A stretch of DNA of 64,000 bases from Fasciola hepatica (lineage: Eukaryota > Platyhelminthes > Trematoda > Plagiorchiida > Fasciolidae), in NCBI GenBank assembly GCA_948099385.1, contig CANUEZ040000168.1, positions 5,867,001 through 5,931,000 on the forward strand, written 5' to 3'. Of this stretch, positions 31,926-44,236 are shown in pieces (within the stretch, counting starts at the first letter, position 1; each line of letters starts with the position of its first letter). Both the position numbers and the translations under genes were made by a program. The notes under the pieces were generated by a model. That model saw only the letters and a list, made by a program, of their open reading frames with translations. It was not told the DNA's origin and did not search any database.

Positions 31926-33100
31926 ACTCTTTCCAACTTTGCCACTTCTGCCAACGTACAAGGGAAAACCGCTGGCCCCCCGTATTCCAACCTGGGATGC
32001 AAATGGGTTGCATACAGCACCTTGAAGGCGTTGAATGAGAGATGGCCGAATGATCAAACAATCGGCCCGAGGATACTCCACGCTGACGAACAAACTCTAT
32101 CAGCGTTGTGCTTCGTTTTTAGTTACGGGGCCACCGTCACTCCCAGATCTTTCTCGCAGACAGAACGCCGAAGTGGTGCCTCGTGTATATTGTACATCCT
32201 ACTGCTGGACGGTGCTCCTACTCGCATATGCGTACACTTGTCGGTGTTGACTGGTAGTGACCACAGATCTGACCATCTCTCAAGGGCTTCGATGTCCTCC
32301 TGAAGAACGAGCTCGTCAGCGTATGATGTAATCGTGCGCCAGATCTTTATGTCGTCTGAGTAAATGAGGCACGGTGATTGAAAAACTGGTGGTAGGTCAT
32401 TGATATGGGCCAGGAAGAAGATCGGACCCAGAACCGATCCTTGTGTGACACCACTAGCTGCCACTTGCCAAGTTGACGGTGACTGTGCTACTCGTACTGC
32501 AAAGGTCCGGCCTCTTAGAAAGTCTTCTATCCACAGAATCAAGGGATCTACTACACCAAGAGCCTTAAGCTTACCTAATAGACGGTCATGCGGAACTTTG
32601 TCAAAAGCTTCGCTAAAATCTACGAAGATCACGTCCGTAGGGTGTCCTTCGGCCTTGGCTATCGTCCAGCGTTCTCGTGCGATTACCAAGCTTGTCAGGC
32701 AAGACCTGCTTTTCCGAAAACCATGTTGTTGTCGGCAAAGTAGGTCGTATACCCTAATACGGTCCCGGATTCTCGTTGCCAGCAGACGCTCCATAACCTT
32801 TCCTATCACCGGTGTTAGACTGACAGGTCGGTAGTTGACAGCCTCAGCCTTCGCCCCACCCTTGTATAGTGGCACGACGACCGCTTTCTTCCATTCTTGG
32901 GGGAGTTTTCCCGCTGCTAAAGACGCGTTGTACAGTCGTGTGACCGGTTGAGTTAACACATCGGCCAGTTCCTCTACCACCAACGGATGAACACCATCAG
33001 GGCCCGGGGATTGGTTGACTCTAATGGTGCGCATGAATGCCGCCACTTATTCCTCGGTGAGTTCTTGACACGACATTTGAGGGGCACCCACGGCAATGTG
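31926..33100 (-). pseudogene. CR1-X1 ORF2, reverse transcriptase part
   Basis: The frame 33046-32123 holds the RT: NQSPGPDGVHPLVVEEL, NYRPVSLTPVIGK, QHGFRKSRSCLTSL, FVDFSEAFDKVPHDRL, GVTQGSVLGPI and LIYSDDIKIW. Two motif positions are unusual: the proline of GVPQGS is threonine and the alanine of YADD is serine. A stop at about 32120 and a frameshift lead into the thumb and C-terminal region (FNAFKVLYATHLHPRLEYGG, AKLERVQRGATHLIGG), which breaks off near 31926 at CR1-X2. Confidence 0.85.
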
Positions 33101-34330
33101 TGAGGGACGATTGTGCCTCTGTTCAGGAGCATAGACTCACAAGTAGTGTCTCGCCAGTATCTCCGCCTTGTGTTCATCTGTAACTCCCAACGAGTGTCCG
33201 TCCTGTAGGGCTGGGATTGCAGTTGTGGTTCGCGTTCTCCGTCGCAGATATGCCAACAGGCGTTTGGGTGCTCGAACCGAGTCCATTGCTAACGTCTCCT
33301 CGAGGATACGTCGCTTTTCTCGTTTCATTTGGGTACACTGGTTCCGGATGGTGCAGTATCGATCATATCCCTCTCCAATCGCTTGACATTGCTTCCATGC
33401 TCGGTTCCAACGCTTCAAAAGACGCCTAAGTTGGGAGTCAAACCAAGGTGGGCCTTTCGCATGTGGCCGCTGTCTGGATGGCGGAGCAAACGTCTGGCAT
33501 AGTCGAAGGATTTCATCTCGGATTACCTCCCAAGTCTTGTCTATGTCACACGGTTCTGGAAGATACCATATCACTGAAGATGCAGCCCCCTGACTTGTTG
33601 GAACGACATTCGCCAGACGTTGAGTCCGTCCTGTGGTCTGGGGACAAACGTTGCTCCTCTCTTCCAGCTGATGGTCAACACTGCATGGTCACTGCACCCT
33701 AGTGGCGGTAGGCACTCGATCTGATCAACATCGGACCGCCTTGGAGATATTACCAGATCTAGGATAGACGCATGGTGATCCTGGGTTCGGGTCGGCCTTA
33801 TGACGTGTTGGTTCAAGGAAAGTTCCAGCACCGTTGAAAGAAACTCGCGGGAAAATGAATCCGCTCCTGCAGCGCACCGCAATTTCTCCCAGTCCACATT
33901 AGGCGAGTTGAAGCCACCCAAAATTATGCAGTGACCATCGCCCGCCCAACGTCTTACTCCAGTCAGTACTTCCCGAGGATCTGTTTCTGGTGACCGATGA
34001 ATGACTCCGACAGACTCAAATCCACTGGGTGTCAACTTAACGCGACATCAAAGAGATTCTTCAAAGCCCTCCGGGTCTATCAGGTTATCTAACTGTAGCG
34101 AACGGACGTCAGCTGGAATGTACATCGCCACGCATCCTCCTCCCAGAGCTTGGCTCCTACCAGCACGGTAAGGTGTGTATCCTGGGATAGCCACTTCCGA
34201 ATCCTGCACCCCACTGGTAAGCCATGTCTCTGTCAAGGCGACCAATGTTGGCGAGTGCTGAACCACCCATGCCTTGAGCTCATCTCACTTGTTCAACAGA
34301 CTCCTGACATTAGACGATATGATAAGTGCA
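33100..34330 (-). pseudogene. CR1-X1 ORF2, endonuclease and linker
   Basis: The endonuclease covers about 34330-33590: ISSNVRSLLNK, a TGA at about 34286 where a tryptophan codon is expected, TLVALTETWLTSG with the catalytic glutamate, GGGCVAMYIP, then after a frame change near 34040 VGVIHRSPETDPREVL and CIILGGFNSPNVDW, where the catalytic aspartate of GDFN is glycine. RTQDHHASILDLVIS and CSDHAVLTI follow. The linker (33574-33137) has PPWFDSQLRRLLKRWNRAW. The lost aspartate and the stop make it inactive. Confidence 0.85.
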
Positions 34331-34448
34331 TGCCCTCTTCTGTCTTCCCTCTCCTCACCGACCCTCATTGCATCTCCACCGCCGGGGCCGCCCGGTTGCT
34401 GATGCCGGTGAGATTTAACGGTTCCCCTCTCAGTTGAAGACGCCTCCG

Positions 34449-35353
34449 CTAAACACGAAAATACCGGATAAAAAGACCTGATTCACCATTTGTCTGGCGT
34501 TCGCGGAGCTCTCTCAAGGCTAACCGGTGCCTCTCCCTTTCCTCGGGGTCAAGATCTCGAAGGAGTCGCTGTTTCTCTCCTTTTAATCTGTAGGAAATCC
34601 GTAGCACCCAGCGGCATTCCTCATCGGAGCCCAAGACAACCTTGAGCGGACGAGGGTTACCTTTTTCATTTATTTTCCCCAAGCGAAAAACGGCTTTGAC
34701 TTACACATTATTTGCCAGGTTTTCCTCATTTGTGGAGAATGTTTTGGCGAATATGCCCCGTAGAAGAGAAACGTCGCGCTCTAATCTACTTCGTGGCGCC
34801 GACTCGGCTGATTCCGGAAGATTCACGAATAGGAAGCTTTGGGCCCTTGGTGGCGGCGCCATCCGTTGACGTTGACGTTTCAACTGACTCATGGTTTCCG
34901 TCTGCCTGGGATCGGGGCCTGTGTCTCCGCCGGCTGCATTCGATATCTCCGGAACATAAGTTTTGTCTTCCGAGCGTGCAGCTACTTGTCTGTGACCACG
35001 GACTTCTTTCGGTGCTGCTTCTTCACTGCTCTCAATGGGTTGTTCGTAGCGCCTGAAGCGACTTCTGTGTGGGACCTGGGGCTCGTTGCGCATGATGCCG
35101 CGGGTGCCCGGTTCGCCGCTGAATCAGCTTCATCTCATTTTCTTTTATTTGCGGTGGTACAATCTGTGCATAGAATTTTCAGGAATGGGGAGCTGCAGGA
35201 ACTCAGCCACTCATACTTATCCTCGTCGATTTTCGTACACTTAAGGTGAATCCACTCCTCGCAAAAATCACACATCACGGCTCTGACCCGAGGGCCAATA
35301 TTTTTCTTGCACACCAAGCACGCACATTGATCCCCAGAGGTAACTGAACTCAT
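34449..35353 (-). pseudogene. CR1-X1 ORF1 with PHD finger
   Basis: From the ATG at 35353 the first 72 codons encode a C4HC3 PHD-type zinc finger: spacing C-x2-C-x12-C-x2-C-x4-H-x2-C-x22-C-x2-C, with the block CDFCEEWIHLKC. After a frameshift between 35135 and 35093 the protein continues as a basic region and an RRM-like part (QSFLFVNLPESAES), a TAA near 34698, then VFRLGKINEKGNPRPLKVVLG and a long charged helix (RDLDPEERERHRLALRELRE). PHD fingers bind histone H3 tails, and ORF1 proteins bind element RNA. PHD-bearing ORF1 proteins are known from some CR1-type LINEs. Confidence 0.8.
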
Positions 35354-35631
35354 AATGTTTATAAATCCGCTGAGAAGCCACAAAATCACAGGACAATATA
35401 TGTCCACGAGGCAAAACGTTAGACACCCGGTGTAGCGCAGGCCTGAAGACGAAATAGGAAAAATATCGTGCCCATATATGGCACATGATACGGAGATATG
35501 TTACGGATACGAACAAGGAGAGCCATCAGTGGTCACTGGATCCTCCGGACGGACACCGGATTCTTCTGTCATCTCGTTCATGGATGTTCCTGAAATAGGA
35601 ATGACGAGGAGTGAATGAAGACATCGTGTGC
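35354..35631. other. probable CR1-X1 5' UTR and intervening sequence
   Basis: No coding feature. The minus-strand frame of ORF1 extends upstream into this region, and the element probably begins between 35410 and 35560. Confidence 0.4.
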
Positions 35632-36872
35632 AGTTCAGTTCATTTCAGTTTGCACAGGCCAGGTAATGGCCAAGGCCGATCGGGCGTCCAGAATTCCTTC
35701 GATGTTATGCACACCAGTTATGTACCCACCACTGCCAGGTGTATTTCGTCGAATCCCCGCTAAAAATGAGAGGGAAACGGAAAACCTCGTCGCACATCAG
35801 CTGCGAGAGAAATTATGCATCGTGAGCTTTCACTGGGACTGTATGCAATGAGCGAAAAAGTCTATTAAAACATACTCCAGAAGGACCACAGTGCTAACCG
35901 TCATCCATCTAGTTGATATACTCAAGGTACACTACGAGGAAATATCTCGTACCACTTGCGATCTAGAGCACCTTTGAAGGATTGGACGGTCTGCAGATCT
36001 ACCATTCCACCAGGCAGACCGTTCCAACTGTTCACAACCCTGTTGCTGAAGAAGTGCGATCTGGCCATCAACCTAGCTCGGGCTTTTATCAGCTTCTTTT
36101 TATGTCCCCTTGTTCTGGAATCTACGGCCACTTGGAATAGACTATCTGGTCTAAGGCCAGAGAAGCCCTTCATTACCTTGAACGTTTCTATGAGTGCCCC
36201 TTGACTTCTCCTCCTTTCTAACGAGAAGAGATTCAGGTCGCAGAGTCTCTGCTCGTAAGTCTTACCCCTCTGCCCTTCAACCATTCGTGTGGTGAGCCGT
36301 TGAACTTTCTCGAGGCAGGCGACGTCCTTTTTGTAGAAGGGTGACCAAGCCTGCACGCTAATTTCTAGGTGAGATCGTACTATAGCCATGTAAATAGGTA
36401 CGAATACCTCCGGTTACCGGTAAGACAAAGCTGAAGGCAGCCTGAAGAGCTCCCCACGAGCCTTTTGCGCAGCAGTGTTGCAATGCTCCGACCATTTGAA
36501 GTCACTGTTCATGATGACCCCAAGGTCTTTAACCTTACTGACTGCCTCTATGGTGAACAGCCCTTAATCATGAGTGACACTTAGGCTCTCTGTTGGCCTT
36601 GACAACAAATGGCTATTTTGATCGTTCAGAGGTAGGTTCCATCTGTATGCCCAATCCAGGACGGTACCTATATCCCTGCCCAAGTCCGCCCTACCCCCAT
36701 ATCCAACAATCTTCACATCGTCCGCAAAAATAAAGCTGGGCTATTGCAGAGCGTATGCCAGGCCATTAATAAATAACAGGAATAGGACCGGGCCTAAGAC
36801 GGATTCCTGAGGTACATCACTGGTGACGTTCACCAAACTGGAGCGCCTGCCCCCCACCTTGAAGCAAAACGT
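35632..36872 (-). pseudogene. CR1-A family copy B, 5'-truncated
   Basis: A second copy of the CR1-A family. The 3' UTR (35632-35920) matches 24300-24560 closely and ends in a shorter AACTG-type tail. The frame 36389-35922 encodes the C-terminal region (FYKKDVACLEKVQRLTTRMVEG, HFFSNRVVNSWNGLPG). Upstream in broken frames to 36872 lie FIFADDVKIVGYGGRADLGR and VTSDVPQESVLGPVLFLLF, in which the GVPQGS box has become DVPQES. Homology stops at 36872. Confidence 0.85.
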
Positions 36873-37443
36873 CCTGTAACATGCGTATTCATATTTACAG
36901 GTTTCGTGACACAGCGGCTCTGCACAAGCACAGGGACAAGCAGGGTCACCAGATATGAGGTATTCGGCATTCTCGAATGGCACGTGCACGTGCACGATTT
37001 GCAGTTCAAGTCAGATCCGGTCACAGGACCTAGGAGGCTGCGTGCCAACTTTGTCCAAGCTCTTGCACGGTGAGGTCCTTGGATCACTCGGAGCTGCAAC
37101 AAGCGGAAAAAGGGTCTTCCTCGGTGGTTTGGTAAGGATAAACGTGAGAGCGGTTTTTCCACCACTGCTCCTCATTCCGAGGACCCTCACGAGATTACTG
37201 TCCTCCGGTGAGTTTCAGCTAGCTCCCCGCAGGTCTCAAGGACGGAGGTTATCGGGGTAGAAGGCTTGAGGCGGCGAATGAAGATATGCGGCGGTACTCG
37301 CAGAAAGGTAGCAGGCAACTGGAAATGGAGCAGGTTTTGACGAAGTATGAAGGCGGAAAAGTGAGAATGAAGAAAAGACCGAAGACATACATTGACTGAT
37401 GTAGTACGACAGTGCCGAGGGTAAGGACAGGTCGGGTGGCTAC
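36873..37443. other. no recognisable feature
   Basis: Two overlapping open frames of about 100-110 codons on opposite strands have no known domain. A short CACGTG-repeat palindrome sits at 36977-36994. Confidence 0.4.
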
Positions 37444-39005
37444 CTATCCGGCGGTTTCGTTGAATACACCGTCCCAGCAGCGGTCCTGTCGATTTCTCAA
37501 CTCCACAAATATTTTAGCTGTTGTAACTTCCATCGGAAGACGGTTCCAGTTGTTCAAAACTCCAACCTCAAGGGAATTTCTCGTCAGGCGACTTAGAACT
37601 CTCTCCCTCGTCAACTTCCATGGATGCCCCCTGGTGGCCCAACGATCGCTGGGAACCATCAGCCATGTGGTCAACCCCCTGACATCAACATACCGCCTGA
37701 GGATCTTTAAAGCCTCCATGCTTCTTGTGCTCGGGCGATAACAAGTTAAACGTCTCCCGTCTGCGCTCATGGGCTAGGCCCTTCAGGCTAACGAACCACC
37801 TCGTGAAACGTCATTGGACCTTCTTCAGAAGCTCGATGTCGTGTACCAAGTTGGGCTGCCACGCCTGAACACGGTGCTACCGGTACGGCCGAACGAACGC
37901 CCCCGCGTTACCACAAAAAATCCCGAGTCTTTCTGGAAACAGCCGTTCCTTTAAGCCGGTAAATTCCCCTGGGGGATATTCGGGTGGCCGTGCGGCACTG
38001 CGCCCCACTTCGAAAACTTCCAATGGGATAACCTCGAGGCTCTCTGCTTCTGTCACCTTTTGCGATGTCAGTGCGCTAATTTGCCTCCCAAAGGTACCTA
38101 GTTGGTTGACGGTCCTTGTCATCTACTAAGTCGATTCACTTGGTGGCATCCAGTGGTAAGTCCCAGACCACCGGTCAGCAATGCACTGCGTCCAGGTCCG
38201 AATGCAAGGAATCTGTTCCTACGGAGACAGCTAACCTTGCGTCACCTGCAAACGCAAAGCATGGGTTGTCCAGGCCTACGGTTAAGTCGCTTATGAGGAC
38301 AATAAACGAAATGGGTCCAAGGATGGAGCCCTGGGACACAACACTCAGCAAACACCTCTCAGGGGTATGCCATCCCCCACCTTGACTTGAGAGTCCTAAC
38401 CGTGATAGACCTATGGATCCACACAGTAGTTTCCGGAGACAAGCCAAAGGCACTCAACCTCATCAGCAACGAACGGCGGTTGACTGGGTTGAATGCTGTC
38501 CGAAAGTCGAGGCAGCAGAATTCCACTCCATCCCTCGTCTCAGTCCAAACCTCGCGTAACGTCCTGCATGAACCAAGTGAGGTTTGACAGACAGAATCTC
38601 CGGCGAACGAAACTATTCCGGTTTATCACGATCAACCTGCGGGCAATCACTTGGCTAGTAATTCTGTCCCCCAAAACCCACTGCATCACCTTCGGCAATA
38701 CCACAGTTTGACTAATAGGCCTGTAAATGAGACAGGTTTCTCTACTTCAGCTTTGTAGGTTGAGATGACCATCCTCTTGAGCCAACCCTAGGGCAAGCCA
38801 TTTTTGCCGAAGGATGCGTTGAATAGCGCAGTCAGTGGATGGGCCAAAAGTCCCGCTGGAGGCTGGACATTTGCCAGATTGATACCATTGGGGCCAGCCT
38901 TGTTAGACCTTGCCAAGCCACTGAAAGCCATAAGCACATCACTTGTTGTGATGGCTTCCTGTGTCAATTTGGGTGCCGCCAAGGTGGCGATTCGTGGAAG
39001 GTACT
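37444..39005 (-). pseudogene. CR1-V, decayed CR1-like RT
   Basis: Starts at 39005 with KLTQEAITTSDVLMAFSGL and SNKAGPNGINLANVQ (38788-38982). Then come a decayed palm block (FDSRTAFNPVNRRSLL) near 38500, VVSQGSILGPISFIVLISDL and CFAFAGDARLAVS at 38175-38453, where FADD has become FAGD. The C-terminal block (RRYVDVRGLTTWLMV, WATRGHPWKL, LNNWNRLPMEV) is at 37444-37770. Frames shift several times and the catalytic box is lost. It directly adjoins the 3' side of BEL0. Confidence 0.75.
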
Positions 39006-42000
39006 CAGGTAACCGTCGTTTCCAAAACTCATACTAGCCAGATAACTTGCGTGTTTTCACCCATATAGGTAGCCGTCTCAGGGACTCACCGGCCCTTTAA
39101 ACCCAATATTTGGCCTCAAAGCCAGCAAATCATTTGGGCTAGCCTCCAGATTAAGGAGGTTTCTGAGGGAGACTGACACCATACGGGGATTATCCAAGAT
39201 CCTCTCTACCTCCATCAGCACTGCGTTTATTGTCTCATCGTCCGGTGGTTATTGTTTGACTGAAGGTAGTGATCTTTTTCTTGCGGGTCAGATCAAGCTC
39301 TCCCATACTCCACCACGGTGACTGGCCCGTGGGGGGTTGAAGTGTGGCTGGATGACGTTTGTCACTTTTGGGTCCTTTAGTTCAGCCCGATTTGGACTTT
39401 GGTTCCAAATCAGCGATTCTCGTTTATCCCCAACAAAACGTGACCCACTGTGAGAGTATATGTCTGACAGCCTATCATTTCTGTTCGTAAGGCTTTGTTT
39501 GCCCTGAGGTAAGAGTCAATCCTCGTCGGATTTGTGACTTCTAGTTGTACCACTCAAGGTTTCATGCGTGTCATGATACACCCGCTTTTTTCTCGGTGAT
39601 CTACCCGCATCTGAACCACAAATGTCCGAAACTGTCAGAACCAGCGTCTTAAGAAGCCCGTCATCCCGGGGTCACTAATCTCCGTTATTGAAGACATTTA
39701 TCGCCTGTCCGCGGTAGCAATGTGTCTTCCACATCGCACACTAGGCCGAGTTGCACACTTGACGCTCGCTCTTCGCCCTCAGTATCCAGATAAGGCTTAT
39801 CCGGTGGCTTCCTCCGCTAGTCCCTCTACAACTTGTATGTGTAGAATAAGTAGGCCATCTCGGCTTGCCCAACGAGCAGTGTTATGGGGTTTTTCGAGTC
39901 AAGACTAAGGCGTTTGACTGTTAGTCTGTCACCCGCCCTCGGCAATCCTTTGATGAGTTCTGAATAATCGGTCTTGAATTGCTCCCTGTGGGTAGTATCC
40001 GTCCGCGGCTCGTTCCCAGCTCTCTAGGACTATGAAACTTTTGAGTGAATGTCTTGGATGGTACCGTTTTGGGAATACCATACACTACTGGGCGCAAATC
40101 ACCAGGAGCTACTGAAGCCGTGCGTACTCTGTTGAACGGATGGAGACCCCAATTATCGGTAAGTGCCTCTCAAACCTGGTTTAACGTGCCGACAAGCGGA
40201 GCAACCATTTCCAAGTGGAAGATCCAATCAACCGTGACAGAGAAGAAGTCGTTTCAGAGAGGACCACCGTCATCATAGAACCTTCGATTTCCATCTCCAA
40301 TGTAGGGAGTATTCTCTATCCGTAAAAAGACCACCTCTGTTCGGGTATGTGCAGGAATTTAGGCCCAGCCTCCCACACGTCTGGTCAACGGAAATTCGCC
40401 TCATCTTTGAAACAAAGGTCTGCCGGCTCGTCGGCAGAAGTGACTAGCCGCCACGGGCCTAAGGCCGGTTATTCTCGTATAACAGTTGGCCTGCTAACTG
40501 TGAGCTTGATGAAGGCGCTCCTGACGTCACTGGTGTAGTAAGCCACAGTTGTCGATTCTGCAAAAACCATGCTGATCAGCTGCTATAAACTAAACACCTC
40601 TTTGTTTTTTCCCTCCGCCTAACAGCCAGCTTTGCTGCACTCGGCGGAAGAGACAGGATGGAGACAAGATTTAAAGGTGAAACGCGACCCTTAGCGAACA
40701 GGATTCTCAGGATGTGCAGAATATCGCCCAGACATCACCGTCCGCACAACAAAGTCCCGTAGCTAACCTCAGGCGAGTTGGAAAAGGCTTTTAGCTCTCC
40801 CGCTTGTTTAGTACCACTTGGTGATAAGCAATGTGGGATTCGTTTGTCCTCCAGTTTCTTGAGCGCGACCATTAACTCATCTCAATATAGTCTGTCCCCC
40901 GGCCGAGTGGCTGCTCCGAGTCGACCTTCTTCCGATAAAGCCAATGTATTAGGGGTTTACCGGGCAGCCATCACAGGGAAATTAACCCCGATGGATCAAA
41001 GGAACTGGGAATAGCTGACAACATGTCTCTGTGCGTGACTGGATGATCAGGGAAGTTCTTTTCGAAAACAAGTTCGTCCGTTTCAGCTTTTCACTGCATT
41101 CACAGAGTGTGCTTCGTTGGAAGAAGCGTTTCATTCAACCGCCAAAGCATTTCCGCTTTCCTGACGTCCCAAATGGCGCCCATCTTCTCCAAAAGATTTC
41201 AAAATCCATTTTGGGAGTTGGGAGCCACCATTTTTTAATGAGTAACTCCGTTTACTCCCCTTCCTTTTTTCACGTCCGTGTCAAAGTCTTCAAGTGGCCC
41301 GAGATAGTCGACAATGTAGATGTTATGGCTTATGATCTTTTTTCAGCTGACTGAAGCTTCTTACCTGACAATGGTCCCTCGTGGGGCGTAGGTTGCACAG
41401 GAGCGTGATGATACCGCCCTGAACGGATGGGCAGTGATCCGGTCTTCAACCACAGGTTTGGCCAAATCTTTCCCCGTCCCACCACAAGAAAAGTGATGCG
41501 CGTTTGTCCTTCACTGGTACCCGTCCCGGCGAAAACATTTCCCTTATTTCGGCCGGCACTGTTACCCTAGCTAGTATGAACCAGTACAAGGCCCCAATTA
41601 GTGGCGGTGTCTAGCTGGGCTAGCGTAGCAGTCGTCCACATATCTCCCCTGTAACTTGGCATCCCAGTTGGCGACGGTGCGGAGACTTGTGCGCTTCCTA
41701 GGTTTGAAAACTGGATGATACGACAAGTGCCATATACTTTCTCCGGGTTCAGAGGCGGTAGAAACTTTCTGTATGTAACCAAGTGTTTCACCGCTTATCA
41801 CTGTTTCTGAGTACCGCTTCCATAGGTGTTCATCAAGACCACACCTCTCTTTTATTATTAGCAATCAGCGAGGAACGTGGTTATTGTTATCCACGAAGCT
41901 ATCAGTCAGTAAACGCCACGGAAGAGAGCCTTTAAAATGATTCGACGGTCCCCTCGTCTCCCCAAGAGCTACCTCCAGCTCAAGTTGTTCCTCTTGAGAT

Positions 42001-43680
42001 AACGATAAATGATTATCCCCGGGATTGTGAAGCATGATGGTAGAGAAGATGCGACACTTTTTCTAAGTCGTCCCTTCGCACAGGCACAAAGTTTGCTGGG
42101 CCGTGCCGCCCCGTGGGCCAGTATAATGTCCAGCGCAATGCTGTGCTCGCTGTAAAAGCAGCCTGGCGGTCTCCTACTCTCTGGTCCAACACCCACTGCG
42201 CTTCTGGCGCATCAGAATCAAGAAGGTCTACTTCACAACCCTCTAAGCTTACCATCGTCGGCCACTGAATTTGTGGATATCTGGATAAAAATGGGGTCCA
42301 CTGGCTTCGGCTCTCCCATTGGCAGACGATTCAGCGTGAATATCTCCGTGGTCACCATAGGTTTTCGCTGTCTGGAGGACGAGTTGCAGTCGTACGCGGC
42401 CCGCAGCCGCTATTCGAGTCAAAACCACCGTGCTCACTGCTGATGACTTGGAGTTATTCTTATCGTGGTGTTTCCTGGCAGAGAGCTCCTTCACCAATCT
42501 CGCATCGAATCCAAAGTTCACAAGCGCTAGGGCTCCAGCTAACTGAAAATAGGTCACCGCCCCCGCAGCGAGTAAGCTCAAATGAACTTGTTTCTGAGTA
42601 GACTGGGATACTGCGAACATCAGACTCGGCTTTATACTTCTTTCTGGTTAGACTGTGTTTACCTGGTGTAGCAGTCAGTGATGTCTGCCCGGACGACCTT
42701 CTTAGCCGTATCTTGCTTTCACTCGGCGGGCCGCTGCTCGGTGTGAGTTACTGAGGCATATGGGGCACGCTCCCACTACCTAAGCCGCTTCCAGAGGTTT
42801 ATTGTTTGTGGTTCCAGGGAACTTCGGGCGAACTGCCATTTTGTATTGTGTTCCGAAAGCGTTATAGCCAAGCAAGTGGAACCCTTGCACGAAATGGTAT
42901 GCGTACTCGTCCAAGGCTAATGTTTGAGGTGACCCTCTGCAGCAACCAGTGCTTAACTGGCACCTAGCCGGGTAGGTTTATTGGTGTCGCGTACGAGTCG
43001 ATCAAATCTGCCTTCGGACATTCTGTCTTGCCTGTCTAAGTGACTGGTCAGACCTTCTCACAATCTTCACGGCCTATATGTTCCGGCTTTTCAGCCCAGA
43101 GATTCCGTGGCCCGAGTGGCAGACAACGAAAGATCGGCCCTGGTGCGAGCCACGGAAAGATTTAGCTTTTTAAACGCAAGGCCGAACATGGCGTTGAAGT
43201 CACCATTGGTTCGGTAGGCCTCTCATGTAACGCCATCGGTCAACTTTCAGGCTAAATTAAATGCATGACCAATTATGTCCTTCAGAGCCTTCCCTGCTCT
43301 GGTATATCCTAAATCTGAGCCGAGTGTGAGACAGCTATCAACGGCGTTCTCAGCTAGCCCTCGGCAATGAGGGTTAAGTATAGCAGCTTTTGCCCTGGAG
43401 CAGTCACCCAGGCTTCCGACTAGGCTTAAAAGAGCTTCAAAACCCCCCAGCAATGCTCCGAGTGCCGTCCATGGCTGGTCAGCTCTAGTCTAGCAGGATC
43501 AAAAAGCGTTGGAACTGGAGCATATTGCTCGGCGGCCGATGTGAAACATTCGCCCGAATAAATGTCTGCTCCACATTTACGGACTCATCTCTCTAGCAGC
43601 CTTTGGTTATCTCTGCCAGCTGCCTGTTGCCCTGGGGACAAAAACAGCCGTTCTAACTCAAGTACACTTAGCATCAGCAT
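39005..43680 (-). pseudogene. BEL0, decayed BEL/Pao gag-pol
   Basis: A minus-strand BEL/Pao coding region in many frames, recognised by collinearity with BEL1. Gag is at 43680-43200 (DPARLELTSHGRHSEHCWGV, GYTRAGKALKDIIGHAFNLA). The protease region is at 42620-42480 (ALVNFGFDARLVKEL, where the DSG motif is lost). The pro-RT linker is at 42255-42013 (CEVDLLDSDAPEAQWVLDQR). RT is at 41864-41567 (ETLGYIQKVS, IWHLSYHPVFKPRKR). Integrase is at about 39700-39000 (GSDSFGHLWFRCG, VVQLEVTNPTRIDSYLRA, PNDLLALRPNIGFKGPV, EFWKRRLPEYLP). It stops at CR1-V. The 40-41.5 kb part is very decayed. Confidence 0.8.
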
Positions 43681-43919
43681 TTCAACACAAACAAAATCAA
43701 AAATATCAAAACGAATATACGAATAACATCCGACAGGACTGAAAATCCTTACCACGGTTGATGAATCGAAAATACCCGAGGCCTCCTCAGTGAGTAGCTA
43801 TCCTGGTTGCTATTGATTTGATCTGGCTTCTAGCGCGCTACACTGCCTCCCGATCAAAATTAATCAAGTTGAGAACTGCCAGAAGAATCCGAGCCGTGGT
43901 ATCCCATTAGCACCAAACC

Positions 43920-44236
43920 GAAAACCAAAACAAGGTTGATTTGTACTTTCTACAATACTGGATTATGGATTGAGCAAATTCAAAGATGAATACAAACCAC
44001 AAATACACGATCCCAATGACTCAAAGCGAGAGCCGAGTTCACGCCATGAAAAAACGAGCATGTGGGCCACGCAGGTCACATGAGTTGTGATAAAGTAGCA
44101 CCCCGGACGCAAATAAACGAAAAATGGCGCACAAACATACTGTTTATACAAAACACGCAAATAATGCATGTAATCGAGTATTTTCACGAAGCCAGTATAT
44201 TGTGGTATAAATGAAGGACTTTTCACAAACACTTGG
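43920..44236 (-). repeat. BEL0 5' LTR, decayed
   Basis: On the minus strand, blocks such as GCTACTTTATCACAACTCATG, GACCTGCGTGGC and GTGGTTTGTATTC align in order with the BEL1 LTR. The boundary on the gag side is unclear. It lies head-to-head against the BEL2 LTR with no gap. Confidence 0.65.

Noticed and set aside
31237..32061. A single 274-residue protein
   Set aside because: The frame crosses the junction of two different CR1 elements near 31925 and repeats the same domain type; it is a chimera.
36977..36994. CACGTG-repeat palindrome as a regulatory E-box pair
   Set aside because: Only 18 bp with no adjacent gene; too short to support.
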